64,000 nucleotides of DNA from Ruegeria arenilitoris (GTDB lineage: Bacteria > Pseudomonadota > Alphaproteobacteria > Rhodobacterales > Rhodobacteraceae), in the NCBI RefSeq assembly GCF_013030265.1, contig NZ_WPZQ01000003.1, positions 186,001-250,000 of the forward strand. Reading direction: 5' to 3'. Below, piece after piece: positions 43,286 to 53,339 of this stretch (within the stretch, counting starts at the first letter, position 1; each line of letters starts with the position of its first letter). The notes beneath the pieces were generated by a model. It searched no databases and was not told where the DNA came from. It saw nothing but the letters and a program-made list of their open reading frames with translations. The position numbers were made by a program, and so were the translations under genes.

Positions 43286-43779
43286 CATATACCCTGATCC
43301 TGACACGCCACGCCAAATCAAGCTGGAATCACCCCGGCCTGACCGACCACGACCGACCCCTGAACAAACGTGGCCGAAAGTCCGCTACAGCGATTGGTGA
43401 CTGGCTAAAGCGACATAGTTATTTACCGGATGAAGTCCTCTGCTCCAGCTCAACCCGTACCCGCGAAACCTGGGATGGCATGGGGCTGGACGCGTCGAAT
43501 ATCAGATTTACGCAGGATCTGTATCACGCAGGCCCGGCGCAAATGCTGAACGTGCTGGCAACAGCGCAAGGGGCCACAGTTTTGATGCTTGGGCACAATC
43601 CCGGGATCGCCGAATTCGCTGAGCGCGTCGTTAAAAAAGCGCCGGATCATCCAAGGTTCTTTGACTACCCCACCTGCGCGACCACCGTGATCCGTTTTAA
43701 TTTTAAGGGTTGGGAAGACCTGCACTGGCACAGTGGAAAAGTGCAGGATTTCATAATTCCACGCGAATTGCTGGAATAG
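43282..43779 (+). CDS. SixA-like histidine phosphatase
   Basis: The 165-residue protein has the histidine-phosphatase RHAKSSWNHPGLTDHDRPLN motif (catalytic His10) and the later LGHNPGI with the second catalytic His. Length and motifs match SixA-type phosphohistidine phosphatases rather than phosphoglycerate mutases. The start overlaps the Fe-S protein stop, and a bidirectional terminator begins immediately after the stop. The protein target is unknown. Confidence 0.85.
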   Translation: MTYTLILTRHAKSSWNHPGLTDHDRPLNKRGRKSATAIGDWLKRHSYLPDEVLCSSSTRTRETWDGMGLDASNIRFTQDLYHAGPAQMLNVLATAQGATVLMLGHNPGIAEFAERVVKKAPDHPRFFDYPTCATTVIRFNFKGWEDLHWHSGKVQDFIIPRELLE

Positions 43780-43805
43780 AAAAGGCGGGGAACACCCCGC
43801 CTTTT
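43780..43805. terminator. Bidirectional intrinsic terminator between sixA-like gene and aapP
   Basis: AAAAGGCGGGG and CCCCGCCTTTT form a perfect 11-bp stem with loop AACA. A-runs and T-runs on both sides make it act on both convergent units. Confidence 0.92.
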
Positions 43806-43831
43806 CATAAGCTTGCTGATCCGGGTTTGTC

Positions 43832-44623
43832 TTAGTGTCCCAGGATCTGGCTGAGGAACAGCTTGGTCCGTTCGCTCTGCGGATTGTTGAAGAACTCTTC
43901 CGGTTCGTTCTGTTCCACGATCTGACCCGCATCCATAAAGATCACGCGGTTCGCCACCTGACGGGCAAAACCCATCTCGTGCGTCACGCAGAGCATTGTC
44001 ATGCCCTCTTCGGCCAGTTCGATCATGGTGTCGAGCACCTCTTTGATCATCTCCGGGTCCAGCGCCGATGTCGGTTCATCGAACAACATGATCCGCGGGC
44101 GCATGCACAGGCTTCGCGCAATCGCCACACGCTGCTGCTGACCACCCGACAACTGGCCAGGATACTTATTGGCCTGCTCGGGGATCTTCACCTTTTCAAG
44201 GAAGTGCATCGCCGTTTCCTCGGCCTCTTTCCGGGGTGTCTTGCGAACCCAGATCGGAGCCAGCGTGCAGTTCTCCAGAATGGTCAGGTGTGGGAACAGG
44301 TTGAAGTGCTGGAACACCATGCCAACCTCGGACCGGATCTTGTCGATGTTCTTGAGGTCATTCGACAACTCGGTCCCATCCACCACGATCTTGCCCTGCT
44401 GGTGTTCCTCCAGCGCGTTCAGGCAGCGGATCAGGGTGGACTTACCCGACCCTGATGGCCCCGCGATCACGATCCGCTCGCCCTGATTGACGGTCAGATT
44501 GATGTCGCGCAGCACATGGAAGGATCCGTACCACTTGTTCATGTTGTTGATTTCGATGGCGACCTCGTCGCTCACCTGCATCTTTGAGCGGTCAATTTCG
44601 CGTTCTACGGCAAGTTGAGACAT
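43832..44623 (-). CDS. aapP: General L-amino-acid ABC transporter ATP-binding protein
   Basis: The 263-residue polar amino-acid-type ATPase has Walker [10 protein letters not shown], signature [14 protein letters not shown], Walker [13 protein letters not shown] and the PAAT-typical [19 protein letters not shown]. It is the last gene of aapJQMP, 10 bp after aapM. The start at 44,623 is preceded by GGAGG on the minus strand. The system (also called BztABCD in Rhodobacter) takes up glutamate, glutamine, aspartate, asparagine and other L-amino acids. Confidence 0.95.
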   Translation of the reverse strand: MSQLAVEREIDRSKMQVSDEVAIEINNMNKWYGSFHVLRDINLTVNQGERIVIAGPSGSGKSTLIRCLNALEEHQQGKIVVDGTELSNDLKNIDKIRSEVGMVFQHFNLFPHLTILENCTLAPIWVRKTPRKEAEETAMHFLEKVKIPEQANKYPGQLSGGQQQRVAIARSLCMRPRIMLFDEPTSALDPEMIKEVLDTMIELAEEGMTMLCVTHEMGFARQVANRVIFMDAGQIVEQNEPEEFFNNPQSERTKLFLSQILGH

Positions 44624-44633
44624 TGGGCCCTCC

Positions 44634-45941
44634 TCAGCGATGGCCAGTGTGGAGCTTGCGCTCCAGATACATGGAATAGCGGGACATGGAGAAACAGAAG
44701 ATGAAGAACAGCAGGCCAATAAAGCCGTAGATCTCCCATACAATACCGTTCCAATTCGCGTCCGCGCGGATTGCGGTGGCAAGGCCCAAAGGATCCAGAA
44801 GCCCGATGATCGAGACCAGAACGGTATCTTTGAAAACACCGATAAAGGTCGAGACGATGCCCGGGATCGAGATTTTAAGCGCCTGAGGCATGATGATCAG
44901 TCGCTGTGCCTGCCAGTAATTGAGGCCAAGCGAATCCGCGCCCTCGTACTGGCCACGTGGCAACGCGGCAAGACCACCCCGGATCACTTCAGCCATGTAG
45001 GCTGCCGAGAACAGGGTCACCATGATCAGAACCCGCAGGATGATGTCAAAGTTCGTGCCCGGCGGCAGAAACAGGTTCAGCAAGGTCGACGCCACGAACA
45101 GCAACGTGATCAGCGGAACGCCCCGGATGAACTCGATGAAGCCTACACTAAGGTATTTGACGATCATCAGGTCCGATTGACGACCCAAAGCCAGCACAAT
45201 GCCCAGAGGCAGTGAGCAGGCAATGGCCACGACGCCGATGGTAATCGACAGCATGAAGCCACCGAACTTGCGGCTTTCGACAACCTCGATGCCAATCGCC
45301 GCAACAGAATCCATTGCACCGACAAAGTAGCTCGAGATAACCAACCACCAGACCAGCGAAGCAAGAACACCGAGGATGATGCCAAGCAAACCGCTCATCG
45401 TTTTGCTGATGAGTGTGTAAACTGCCCAGCCCACAACAAAGCCAAGCAATGCCGAGATCGGTCCCCAGATCGTTCCACCCCAAAGAAGCCAGGGGAAGAT
45501 GAACGGGTACAGGCCTGAGAAAATCAGGAGCTTCGACGGTACCTTGTCAGCGAACAGCACAGGTGCCAATGCGACACCCAGCAGGACAAAGGCTGCAATC
45601 GGGCGCCAGTACAGTTCCGGTGGGTAGAACCCGAAGATCAGCTGAATCCAGCGCTCGTGGATCACACCCCAGCACGCGCCGGCATAGTGGCCTTCACGTC
45701 CCAGCGCATGCAGGATTTCACGACACTCCGACAACGATCCGGCATCCCACGTGGGAGAAATTATCCACGGGACCACAGCCTCCAAAATCTTGTAGACAAA
45801 GTAGATCGACAGCAGCGTCAGTATTGAGTTGATCCAACCCGAGAACAGGTTGTGGCGCATCCAGCCAATGATACCAACCTCTGAGGCTGGTGGCTCCTTC
45901 TCAGGGAGCATTTCGGTACGGACATATCCAATGTCAGACAT
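44634..45941 (-). CDS. aapM: General L-amino-acid ABC transporter permease
   Basis: The 435-residue permease has about eight helices. The C-terminal HisM-type domain carries [42 protein letters not shown] (split over the EAA loop) and a long N-terminal extension typical of AapM/BztC. It starts one base downstream of the aapQ stop and forms the channel with AapQ. The N-terminal extension has several extra hydrophobic segments. Confidence 0.95.
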   Translation of the reverse strand: MSDIGYVRTEMLPEKEPPASEVGIIGWMRHNLFSGWINSILTLLSIYFVYKILEAVVPWIISPTWDAGSLSECREILHALGREGHYAGACWGVIHERWIQLIFGFYPPELYWRPIAAFVLLGVALAPVLFADKVPSKLLIFSGLYPFIFPWLLWGGTIWGPISALLGFVVGWAVYTLISKTMSGLLGIILGVLASLVWWLVISSYFVGAMDSVAAIGIEVVESRKFGGFMLSITIGVVAIACSLPLGIVLALGRQSDLMIVKYLSVGFIEFIRGVPLITLLFVASTLLNLFLPPGTNFDIILRVLIMVTLFSAAYMAEVIRGGLAALPRGQYEGADSLGLNYWQAQRLIIMPQALKISIPGIVSTFIGVFKDTVLVSIIGLLDPLGLATAIRADANWNGIVWEIYGFIGLLFFIFCFSMSRYSMYLERKLHTGHR

Positions 45942-45942
45942 C

Positions 45943-47211
45943 TTAACGCTCCTTCAGCTTCACGGATTCATTGTACCAGTTCATGACCGCTGAGATCGTC
46001 AGCGAGATGGACAGATACACAAGCATCAGCAACAGAACGCATTCCAGCTCGCGTCCGGTCTGGTTCATCGTGATGCCACCCAAAGTACCGGTGATATCCA
46101 TGTAGCCCACGGCGATCGCCAGCGACGAGTTCTTGGTCAGGTTCAGATAGTTCGAGATCAGCGGCGGAATGATGACGCGCAGCGCTTGTGGCAGGATCAC
46201 CAGATTCATGATCTTGTTCTGACGCAGACCCAGAGCGGCAGCAGCTTCAGACTGACCTTTTGAAATCGCCATGATACCGGCACGCACGATTTCTGCGATG
46301 AATGCCGCGGTATATAACGAAAGGGCAAGCCACAGCGCGATCAACGAGTTCCGCATATGGGTCCCGCCCTTGAAGTTGAACCCTTTCAGTTCGGGGTAAC
46401 CAAGGTGAAAGCCCAGAGCATACATCAGAAGACCAATAGGCACGACGAAGACAGCAAGGCGCTGCCACCATGTGACAGGCCGGTCACCGGTCTGTTCCTG
46501 AATCCCGTCTGCGCGACGTTTGATCCACCGCGAGGTCCAGATAGCGCCCCCGAGTACGATCAGAAAGGCAACCAGGTCCAGGCTGACATCGAAACGCAGG
46601 CTGGAGGCACCAAACAGGTGAATATCGCCCAAACTGTTCGAAAACAAAACCTCGGGCACATAGACACCGCGGTTTGTCACCGCAACACTATCGGCAAGCA
46701 TCATACTTGCTTCCGGGTTCTCTCCCCGGAATGCGCGCGGTGCGGGTAGAGATTCGATCAGGACCGCCATGATGAAAACGATCCAAAGAAGGACAGGCAC
46801 GTTGCGGAACATCTCGACATAAACGGTCATCAACCGCGCGATGATCCAGTTGTGCGACAGACGCAGAACACCAATTACCACGCCCAAGATAGTGGCCGTG
46901 ATACATCCCAGAACCGCAACAACCAACGTGTTGAGCAAGCCGACGAAAGCTGCCCTCAGGTGCGTGTCGCGTGAGGAATACTCCAACAGTCTCTGGTTGA
47001 TGTCATAGCTGGCGGGTTCACCAAAGAAACCGAATTCAACCGGTTTTCCCAGTGCTGCCAGGTTGTTGATAGTGTTGGATACAATCCAGGCTGCCAGTAG
47101 CATGAAACCGATCAATGCGATGACCTGAATGGTCGCAGATCGATACCGCGTATCATAAAGGAGCATGGACAGCCGGAACTGCTCCTTCGGCGGGTCAGTG
47201 AGAGTCGTCAT
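45943..47211 (-). CDS. aapQ: General L-amino-acid ABC transporter permease
   Basis: The 422-residue permease is the partner of AapM. It has the TLVVAVLGCITATILGVVIGVLRLSHNW region near residue 95 and the EAA loop AGIMAISKGQSEAAAALGL near residue 315. A large periplasmic insertion separates the first helices of the transport domain, as in BztB. It is preceded by a strong hairpin in the gap to aapJ, so it is probably expressed below the binding protein. Confidence 0.95.
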   Translation of the reverse strand: MTTLTDPPKEQFRLSMLLYDTRYRSATIQVIALIGFMLLAAWIVSNTINNLAALGKPVEFGFFGEPASYDINQRLLEYSSRDTHLRAAFVGLLNTLVVAVLGCITATILGVVIGVLRLSHNWIIARLMTVYVEMFRNVPVLLWIVFIMAVLIESLPAPRAFRGENPEASMMLADSVAVTNRGVYVPEVLFSNSLGDIHLFGASSLRFDVSLDLVAFLIVLGGAIWTSRWIKRRADGIQEQTGDRPVTWWQRLAVFVVPIGLLMYALGFHLGYPELKGFNFKGGTHMRNSLIALWLALSLYTAAFIAEIVRAGIMAISKGQSEAAAALGLRQNKIMNLVILPQALRVIIPPLISNYLNLTKNSSLAIAVGYMDITGTLGGITMNQTGRELECVLLLMLVYLSISLTISAVMNWYNESVKLKER

Positions 47212-47302
47212 GACCTATGTATATCCCCGTGACATCCCGGTTATTTTTGTCGGCAGAGTTTCTCTCTGCTCAATCTATCCGGGCATGTTTTTCTATGATG
47301 CA

Positions 47303-47332
47303 AAAAGGGCGCAGGTTGCCCTGCGCCCTTTT
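47303..47332 (-). terminator. Terminator-like hairpin between aapJ and aapQ
   Basis: AAAAGGGCGCAGG and CCTGCGCCCTTTT form a perfect 13-bp stem with a 4-base loop, with a T-run on the minus strand. It lies 10 bp past the aapJ stop and 92 bp before aapQ. It is probably a partial terminator setting a high ratio of AapJ to the membrane subunits. Confidence 0.85.
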
Positions 47333-47342
47333 CGCGGTTTTC

Positions 47343-48359
47343 TTAGCGGAACGGCGGCGAGTACAGCAGACCACCTTCGGTCCATTGTGCGTTCAGGCCA
47401 CGTGCCAGACCGATCGGAGTTTCTTCACCGATGTTCTTGGCAAACACTTCACCGTAGTTGCCACCCGCTTTAACAGCGCGCTTGGCCCATTCGGCGTCCA
47501 GACCCAGCATCTCACCCAGAGTGCCTTCGCTGCCCAGCAGACGGTTCACTTCGGGGTTGTCGGTGCCAGCTGCCATCTCGTCGATGTTGGCCGAGGTGAT
47601 GCCCAGCTCTTCAGCCGAGACCAGCGCGTTCAGAGTCCAGCGGACAACGTCACCCCACTCGTGATCGCCGTGACGGACCAGCGGGCCCAGAGGCTCTTTC
47701 GAGATGATTTCGGGCAGCAGGACGTGGTCACCGGGGTTTTCGAACGTGGCGCGAGTAGCAGCCAGGCCCGATGCGTCGGTGGTGTAAACGTCACATGCGC
47801 CAGCCAGATACTGCTGCTGTGCTTCGGCGTTGGTTTCGATCGGAACCGGCTCGTAGCTGATGTTATTCGAGCGGAAGAAGTCCGCCAGGTTCAGCTCGGT
47901 TGTGGTACCGGTCTGGATGCAGACGGTCGCACCGTCCAGCTCTTTCGCCGAGGACACGCCCAGCGACTTGGGAACCATGAAGCCCTGACCGTCGTAGTAG
48001 TTGACGCCAGTGAATTCAAACTTCAGGTCCACGTCGCGGCTGAAGGTCCAGGTGGTGTTACGGGCCAGCATGTCAACTTCGCCCGATGCCAGCGCGGTAA
48101 AGCGTGTCTTACCGGTGGTCGGAACGAACTCAACAGCGTTTGCGTCGCCCAGAACAGCTGCAGCTACGGCGCGGCAAACAGCCACGTCAAAACCTTGCCA
48201 TTCGCCATTTGCGTCGGGCGCAGCAAAGCCGACCAGACCGGTGGTAACACCGCAGTTCAGCTTACCGCGCGCCTTGACGTCGTCTACGGTTCCCGCCGCA
48301 GCTGCGCCAGCGGCCAGACCGGCAATCGTAGCCGCGCCCAAGATTACGGATTTTTTCAT
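47343..48359 (-). CDS. aapJ: General L-amino-acid-binding periplasmic protein
   Basis: The 338-residue precursor has a Sec signal (cleavage near residue 22, AAA-G). The family 3 solute-binding fold follows, with LNCGVTTGLVGFAAPDANGE, GFDVAVCRAVAAAVLG, DMLARNTTWTFSRD and ATVCIQTGTTTELNLADFF. It captures polar L-amino acids. The ATG at 48,359 follows GAAGAGG. It is the first gene of the aap operon, and codon use looks like that of a highly expressed gene. Confidence 0.96.
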   Translation of the reverse strand: MKKSVILGAATIAGLAAGAAAAGTVDDVKARGKLNCGVTTGLVGFAAPDANGEWQGFDVAVCRAVAAAVLGDANAVEFVPTTGKTRFTALASGEVDMLARNTTWTFSRDVDLKFEFTGVNYYDGQGFMVPKSLGVSSAKELDGATVCIQTGTTTELNLADFFRSNNISYEPVPIETNAEAQQQYLAGACDVYTTDASGLAATRATFENPGDHVLLPEIISKEPLGPLVRHGDHEWGDVVRWTLNALVSAEELGITSANIDEMAAGTDNPEVNRLLGSEGTLGEMLGLDAEWAKRAVKAGGNYGEVFAKNIGEETPIGLARGLNAQWTEGGLLYSPPFR

Positions 48360-48564
48360 TTTTACCTCTTCCTGATTTCCCATCCCCAGAGGGAACGGTT
48401 TTGTCCGACAATAGATGCCGGTAAGGTTACCCCAAAGGTGTCTCCCCTTTAGTGGGCATGAGTTTGGTCGCATTCATAAACAAACGTCAAGGGTTCGATC
48501 AGGGAATTCGATGAGTTGACCGGTCTTGAATGCGCCAGATTACTGAAAATCAAGAAAATAAGGC

Positions 48565-49272
48565 TCAAACCGATAGATCGTAGAACCGTTTGGCGTGCAA
48601 AAAGGCCTCTCGTTTGGTCTTCTCGACCTCCTGAGCCTCTTCATCCTCGCCCCATTGCTCGGTCTGCCAAATTTCGTCCAGCCTAGAAATGCGCCATATC
48701 TCGTCCGGATTGCGCCAATTCTGCGCTGCGGCGAAACCAAGAATCAGGGAACCGGACAGACTGACAAGGTCGTGAAAGGCGGCGAGTCGGTACTCATCCA
48801 GCTGATGGACCTGCTGCCGAAGGGTGTCCAATGCGGCCGACGATTGAGGCTGATGCAAAACACCCGATACCGGAACCAGACGGGCGTTCAAAACGTTCGC
48901 CGCCCAGTCCAGCGCGGGATCCCATGCCTCGGCTTGTCGCTGTTCCAACGCTTCGGGATGCGTGGCGCGATAGCACAGCAAATCCGTGTCGCCGTAGTCG
49001 GCGAGCATGTCGGCAACTTCAGCCCTTTGATGGCGCACCTTATCGATTGCGGCATTGGCGGACCGGGTGAATGGCATCGTGGTCGGATCGACCTCTTTCT
49101 CCTGCGCGTCCCATTCATCTGAGACCGCTTGCGCCATTGCGGCCGTAGGCAGGATCAGAGCCGCTTTTGCCGGAGTTTTCACACTGCGACCATCCAGCTC
49201 GACAGAATAGCCCCCGTCAGCCTCGACCACAGCGCTTGATGTCCAGAAGCGTTTTGGTTTCCATTCGCTCAT
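48565..49272 (-). CDS. ATP12-family F1-ATPase assembly chaperone
   Basis: The 235-residue protein belongs to the ATP12 family, which in mitochondria and alphaproteobacteria protects the F1 alpha subunit during assembly. Recognised parts are KRFWTSSAVVEADGGYSVELDGRSVKTPAK (N-terminal, split over two strands), the AVSDEWDAQ helix and DTDLLCYRATHPEALEQRQ. It follows the HAD gene by 4 bp and ends an rluC-HAD-atp12 unit. The start is ATG 49,272. Confidence 0.9.
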   Translation of the reverse strand: MSEWKPKRFWTSSAVVEADGGYSVELDGRSVKTPAKAALILPTAAMAQAVSDEWDAQEKEVDPTTMPFTRSANAAIDKVRHQRAEVADMLADYGDTDLLCYRATHPEALEQRQAEAWDPALDWAANVLNARLVPVSGVLHQPQSSAALDTLRQQVHQLDEYRLAAFHDLVSLSGSLILGFAAAQNWRNPDEIWRISRLDEIWQTEQWGEDEEAQEVEKTKREAFLHAKRFYDLSV

Positions 49273-49276
49273 GTTC

Positions 49277-49948
49277 TTAGTCCCATATCCCGGCCAAGGC
49301 CGCTGGTAGCTGATCAAAGGCATCGATCACACAGGATGCGTCACGCAGGGCAGATCGATGGTGATATCCCCAGGACACACCAACGCCCGCGACACTGGCT
49401 GCGCGTGCCATTTCCATGTCAAAACTTGTATCGCCGATCATGACCGCATCTGCAGCAGAAACACCTGTATCTGAAAGTGCAGTTTCAATCATTGAAGGAT
49501 GCGGTTTCGACGGATGGTGATCCGCCACCTGCCTTGTGACGAAGTGGCTTTCCAGCCCATGCACCTCCAGCAAGGCATCAAGACCACGCTGTGATTTGCC
49601 TGTTGCAACACCCAGCAACACTTCCGGTACCGCGTGCAGGGTTTCGATGATGTCCCTGGCACCTGGAAACAGGGGTGAGCTTGCAGCACCCTGATCCAGA
49701 CGATGCGCGTGATAGGCCTGCTTATAGCCTTCGACCAGGCGATCCTGCACCGCTGGTGCCTCGGTTGGGGCCAGCCGGGCAATTGCGACCGGCAGCGACA
49801 ATCCAACAATCGAAAGGATCGCACTTCTGTCGGGTACGGGCAGCGAAAGGGCCTCGAAACTTGAAGTCATGGCCAGAACGATGCTGCCCTGGCTGTCGAC
49901 CAGCGTTCCATCTACGTCGAACAGAACCAGACGCAATGGTGCGCTCAT
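49277..49948 (-). CDS. HAD-family hydrolase (phosphoglycolate-phosphatase-like)
   Basis: The 223-residue hydrolase has motif I LFDVDGTLVDSQG (nucleophile Asp10, Asp12), a helical cap, motif II LGVATGKS, and motif IV VMIGDTSFDMEMA. It resembles Gph-type phosphatases, but the substrate is not determined by sequence. It overlaps rluC by 4 bp and precedes atp12 by 4 bp. Confidence 0.85.
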   Translation of the reverse strand: MSAPLRLVLFDVDGTLVDSQGSIVLAMTSSFEALSLPVPDRSAILSIVGLSLPVAIARLAPTEAPAVQDRLVEGYKQAYHAHRLDQGAASSPLFPGARDIIETLHAVPEVLLGVATGKSQRGLDALLEVHGLESHFVTRQVADHHPSKPHPSMIETALSDTGVSAADAVMIGDTSFDMEMARAASVAGVGVSWGYHHRSALRDASCVIDAFDQLPAALAGIWD

Positions 49949-50988
49949 TGCAGTTCCTCGAACGGATCATCGGCCGCCAGATCTTCGGTCCAGCCGAACG
50001 TATCCCAACTGTCTTTCATGTGATCCGGCAGAGGTGCCTTGATTGTCACCTGCTTGCGGGTAACCGGGTGTTCAAAGGAAATCTGCCGTGCGTGCAGGTG
50101 CAGTTTCTTACTGATGATCCCACCAAGTTGCGCACCCCAGCCATCGCCGAGGTTTTCCTGACCCGAACCGCCGTATTTGCCGTCTCCGATAATCGGGTGA
50201 CCAATCGCGGCCATGTGCGCGCGCAGCTGATGTGTACGGCCCGTGATCGGCTCCATCGCCACCCACGAGGCGCGGCCGGCAACCCGATACAGCGTGGCAT
50301 AAAGCGTATGCGCGCGCTTGGCGCCCGGCGTGCTGTCCACTTCGTTCAGATGTACGGCGATCATCTTTTCGCCCTCGCCGTGTTTGCCGTGCCCCGGGGC
50401 CTTGACCAGCCCGGTCTTAATCTCGCCCAGATATGGCGTAGGCACACCGGCAACCAGCGCCCAATAGATTTTGCGCGTATTGCGATGACGGAAGGCCGCC
50501 GTCAACCCTTTGGCAGCCTCTCGTGTGCGTGCCAGCAGCAAGACGCCCGAAGTATCCTTGTCAAGCCGGTGCACAAGCCTCGGGTTTTCATCAAAGCCAA
50601 AGCGCAATGCTTCGGACAGGCTGTCTACATGGCGGTTCTGGCCACTGCCGCCCTGAACCGGCAATCCGCTGGGCTTGTTGAGGGCCAAAACATGATCGTC
50701 ACGATAAATCACACAGGACTGGATCATCTCGGCGTCGCTGTCTGAGACACGATGCTTGACCTCGGCAGGTTTGTGATCGGCATCCGGCAGCGGTGGCACA
50801 CGAACGGTTTGTCCGACTTCCAAACGGGTCGAGGCCTTCACCCGCCCGCCTTCAACACGCAATTCACCCTTGCGGCACATCTTTTCGATACGCCCTTGGC
50901 TGACATGCGGGAACAGGCGCCGCAACCAACGGTCCAGACGCTGGTCGCCATCACCTTCGGCTACCGTGATCATTTGTACGCCACTCAT
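49945..50988 (-). CDS. rluC: 23S rRNA pseudouridine synthase, RluC/RluD family
   Basis: The 347-residue enzyme has an N-terminal S4 domain (DGDQRLDRWLRRLFPHVSQGRIEKMCRKGEL, about residues 12-42) and the catalytic domain motif VHRLDKDTSGVLLLART with the nucleophilic Asp. It should modify uridines of 23S rRNA; RluC at 955, 2504 and 2580 is the closest match by architecture. RluD-type specificity remains possible. It is the first gene of the unit with the HAD and ATP12 genes. Confidence 0.88.
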   Translation of the reverse strand: MSGVQMITVAEGDGDQRLDRWLRRLFPHVSQGRIEKMCRKGELRVEGGRVKASTRLEVGQTVRVPPLPDADHKPAEVKHRVSDSDAEMIQSCVIYRDDHVLALNKPSGLPVQGGSGQNRHVDSLSEALRFGFDENPRLVHRLDKDTSGVLLLARTREAAKGLTAAFRHRNTRKIYWALVAGVPTPYLGEIKTGLVKAPGHGKHGEGEKMIAVHLNEVDSTPGAKRAHTLYATLYRVAGRASWVAMEPITGRTHQLRAHMAAIGHPIIGDGKYGGSGQENLGDGWGAQLGGIISKKLHLHARQISFEHPVTRKQVTIKAPLPDHMKDSWDTFGWTEDLAADDPFEELQ

Positions 50989-51120
50989 GCCAATGCCCCT
51001 TGCCCCGTGCGGCGATCCCGCCCGGATTGCGTGTTCGTCAGTGCCTTAGAAAACATGCGCGTCTGTCGCGCGCTATACCAAAAGAGTCAAGGCAGGAAGG
51101 AGTATGCAAGCAGCACCGGA

Positions 51121-51927
51121 TTAGATTTTTGAGAAATCTCCGTGACGTCCCGCACCATCCCGGAAACGTCCGGCACCGGCAGTGCCTTCCCTTCGGATCG
51201 CTTCGGTCCCATTGGCCCATTCTACCTTCAGAGCTTCACGAACGGGCATGCCACGGGTCTCGATGATTGAACGGCGGTCCGCCAACACGGCCTCCTGAGG
51301 GAAGCGGGCGATTTCATGGGCCATCGCTTCGGCGACCGCACGTGCTTTGCCATCCGGCGCGATCTTTTCCGCCAGACCGATACGATAGCATTCCTCGGCT
51401 TCAACCTTTCGCCCCGTCAGTGCGATCTCCAGCGCCTTGCCCTGTCCCACAAGCCTCGGCAACCGCACCGTTCCGCCATCCATCAAAGTTATGCCCCAGC
51501 GCCGGCAATACACGCCCATATAAGCTGTTTCGGCCATCACCCGGATATCGCACCACAGTGCCAGCTCCATCCCTCCCGCGACAGCTGCCCCTTCAATCGC
51601 GCCGATAACCGGCTTGGACAACTCCAGACGGGACGGCCCCATAGGACCCAGTGTTGAGGGTGCTGAACCCAACGGAAAGGCGTGCTTGTCCATGTAGCGC
51701 TGAAGCAGGTCGGGATCGGATAGCGTCGCGGCCATCTTCAGATCCCACCCCGCGCAGAAGTTGCCACCTTTGCCCCAGAAAACTGCGGCTTTGGCCGGGC
51801 TTTCATCGAATTCCAGAAATGCCTCCATCAGGGCCTTGGCGTGGTCTGCATCCACTGAATTCCGTGCTGCTGGCCTATCATGTACGATGGTCCATACGTC
51901 TTCGTTTTTTTCGATTGAGACGGTCAC
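51121..51927 (-). CDS. Enoyl-CoA hydratase/isomerase (crotonase) family protein
   Basis: The 268-residue crotonase-fold protein has GKGGNFCAGWDLK at the oxyanion region, IGAIEGAAVAGGMELALWCDIRV (split as the second oxyanion motif) and GITLMDGGTVRLPRLVG with an active-site acid. I start it at GTG 51,927, preceded by GGGAGGG; the frame runs further upstream without family similarity. It probably hydrates or isomerises an acyl-CoA. It lies alone downstream of rarA on the same strand. Confidence 0.85.
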   Translation of the reverse strand: MTVSIEKNEDVWTIVHDRPAARNSVDADHAKALMEAFLEFDESPAKAAVFWGKGGNFCAGWDLKMAATLSDPDLLQRYMDKHAFPLGSAPSTLGPMGPSRLELSKPVIGAIEGAAVAGGMELALWCDIRVMAETAYMGVYCRRWGITLMDGGTVRLPRLVGQGKALEIALTGRKVEAEECYRIGLAEKIAPDGKARAVAEAMAHEIARFPQEAVLADRRSIIETRGMPVREALKVEWANGTEAIRREGTAGAGRFRDGAGRHGDFSKI

Positions 51928-52024
51928 AAGCTTCCCTCCCTTGAAACTGCTGCCCCAAGGGAAACCGTTATGCCGTGTCTGTCGCATGTAACGCCACGGC
52001 ACGCGCCGAACTGACCCTGCGTAA

Positions 52025-53335
52025 TTAGCTGTTTCGCTGTGTGCGCAGTTTGGCGAAGTAGTCCAACCGCTTTTTCAGCTCTCTCTCGAACCCGCGTTCG
52101 ACGGGCTGATAAAGAACCGGGCGTTTCATCGTTTCCGGAAAATAGTTCTGCCCCGAAAACCCATCCTCGGCATCGTGGTCGTAAGCGTAGCCCGCGCCGT
52201 ACCCCTGATCTTTCATCAATGAGGTTGGCGCATTCAGGATATGCTTGGGTGGTGGTTCACTGCCGGATTGCTTGGCCAGCCTCATGGCAGCTTTGTAGCC
52301 AACATAAGCACCGTTCGATTTCGGCGCGAGCGCGAGATAGACAACGGCCTGCGCCAGGGCAAGCTCACCTTCGGGGGAACCCAGCCGCTCATAGGTCTCC
52401 CAGGATTGCAGACAAACTGCCTGCGCCTGAGGGTCGGCCAGCCCGATATCCTCGACCGCCATGCGGGTAATGCGGCGCGCCAGAAACCGGGGATCCTCGC
52501 CTCCGGTCAACATCCGGGCAAACCAGTAAAGGGCCGCATCGGGATCTGACCCTCGGACCGACTTATGCAGGGCTGAAATCAGGTTGTAATGCTCGTCACC
52601 TGATTTGTCGTACTTTGCCGCGCGTTTCATCAGACGGGTGGACAAAGCATCCGGGTCCAGTGACTTCTCGACTTTCCAGGCAGATACCTGCTCTATCAGG
52701 TTGAGCAGCGTGCGACCATCGCCGTCCGCCATCTCGTGCAGCGCGTCGCGCGCGGCGGGCGTCAGTGGCAGGGCTCGACCAAGTTCCTTTTCAGCCCTTT
52801 GGGTCAGTCGTTCAAGATCGCTCAAACTCAGCCGTTCGAGCACCAAAACCTGTGAACGGCTCAGAACCGCCGCGTTCAGCTCGAACGAGGGGTTCTCGGT
52901 CGTCGCCCCGACCAGAAGAATGGTGCCGTCTTCCATATGTGGCAGGAATCCATCCTGCTGCGCCTTGTTGAACCGATGAATCTCATCAACGAACAGCAGA
53001 GTTCCCTTGCCGTTCTGCCGGCGCAGTTTGGCTGCCTCGAATACCTTTTTGAGGTCAGGGACACCCGTGAAAATCGCGCTGATCTGCACGAAATGCAGGT
53101 CGGTCTCGCTGGCCAGCAGACGTGCGATGGTCGTTTTACCAACCCCTGGCGGCCCCCAGAAAATCAGACTGGAAAGGCTGCCTGATGCAAGCATCACGCC
53201 CAATGGCGCGTCCGGCCCAAGAACCTGTTCCTGCCCGATCACCTCTGCCAAGATTTGCGGCCGCAACCTGTCGGCCAATGGCCGATGGGGTTCAGCCGCA
53301 GGCTCAGCCGTACCGGTGTCGAACAGATCGCTCAC
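52025..53335 (-). CDS. rarA: Replication-associated recombination protein A (RarA/MgsA)
   Basis: The 436-residue AAA+ ATPase related to clamp loaders has Walker A WGPPGVGKTT, Walker B LLFVDEIHRFNKAQQD, sensor 1 GATTENPSFELN and the MgsA C-terminal domain. It acts at stalled replication forks. The GTG at 53,335 lies 4 bp after the Do protease stop, so co-translation is likely. An alternative upstream start would sit inside the protease gene. Confidence 0.93.
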   Translation of the reverse strand: MSDLFDTGTAEPAAEPHRPLADRLRPQILAEVIGQEQVLGPDAPLGVMLASGSLSSLIFWGPPGVGKTTIARLLASETDLHFVQISAIFTGVPDLKKVFEAAKLRRQNGKGTLLFVDEIHRFNKAQQDGFLPHMEDGTILLVGATTENPSFELNAAVLSRSQVLVLERLSLSDLERLTQRAEKELGRALPLTPAARDALHEMADGDGRTLLNLIEQVSAWKVEKSLDPDALSTRLMKRAAKYDKSGDEHYNLISALHKSVRGSDPDAALYWFARMLTGGEDPRFLARRITRMAVEDIGLADPQAQAVCLQSWETYERLGSPEGELALAQAVVYLALAPKSNGAYVGYKAAMRLAKQSGSEPPPKHILNAPTSLMKDQGYGAGYAYDHDAEDGFSGQNYFPETMKRPVLYQPVERGFERELKKRLDYFAKLRTQRNS

Positions 53336-53339
53336 AGGG

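Noticed and set aside
45765-45780. DnaA-box-like TTATCCACG
   Set aside because: A single near-match inside aapM, with no cluster of boxes or A/T-rich unwinding region.
47217-48452. 411-codon frame antisense to aapJ
   Set aside because: It is a mirror of strong codon bias in aapJ, whose product is clearly recognisable with a signal peptide.
49675-50745. 356-codon frame antisense to rluC and the HAD gene
   Set aside because: It spans two real genes on the other strand and has no protein-family features.
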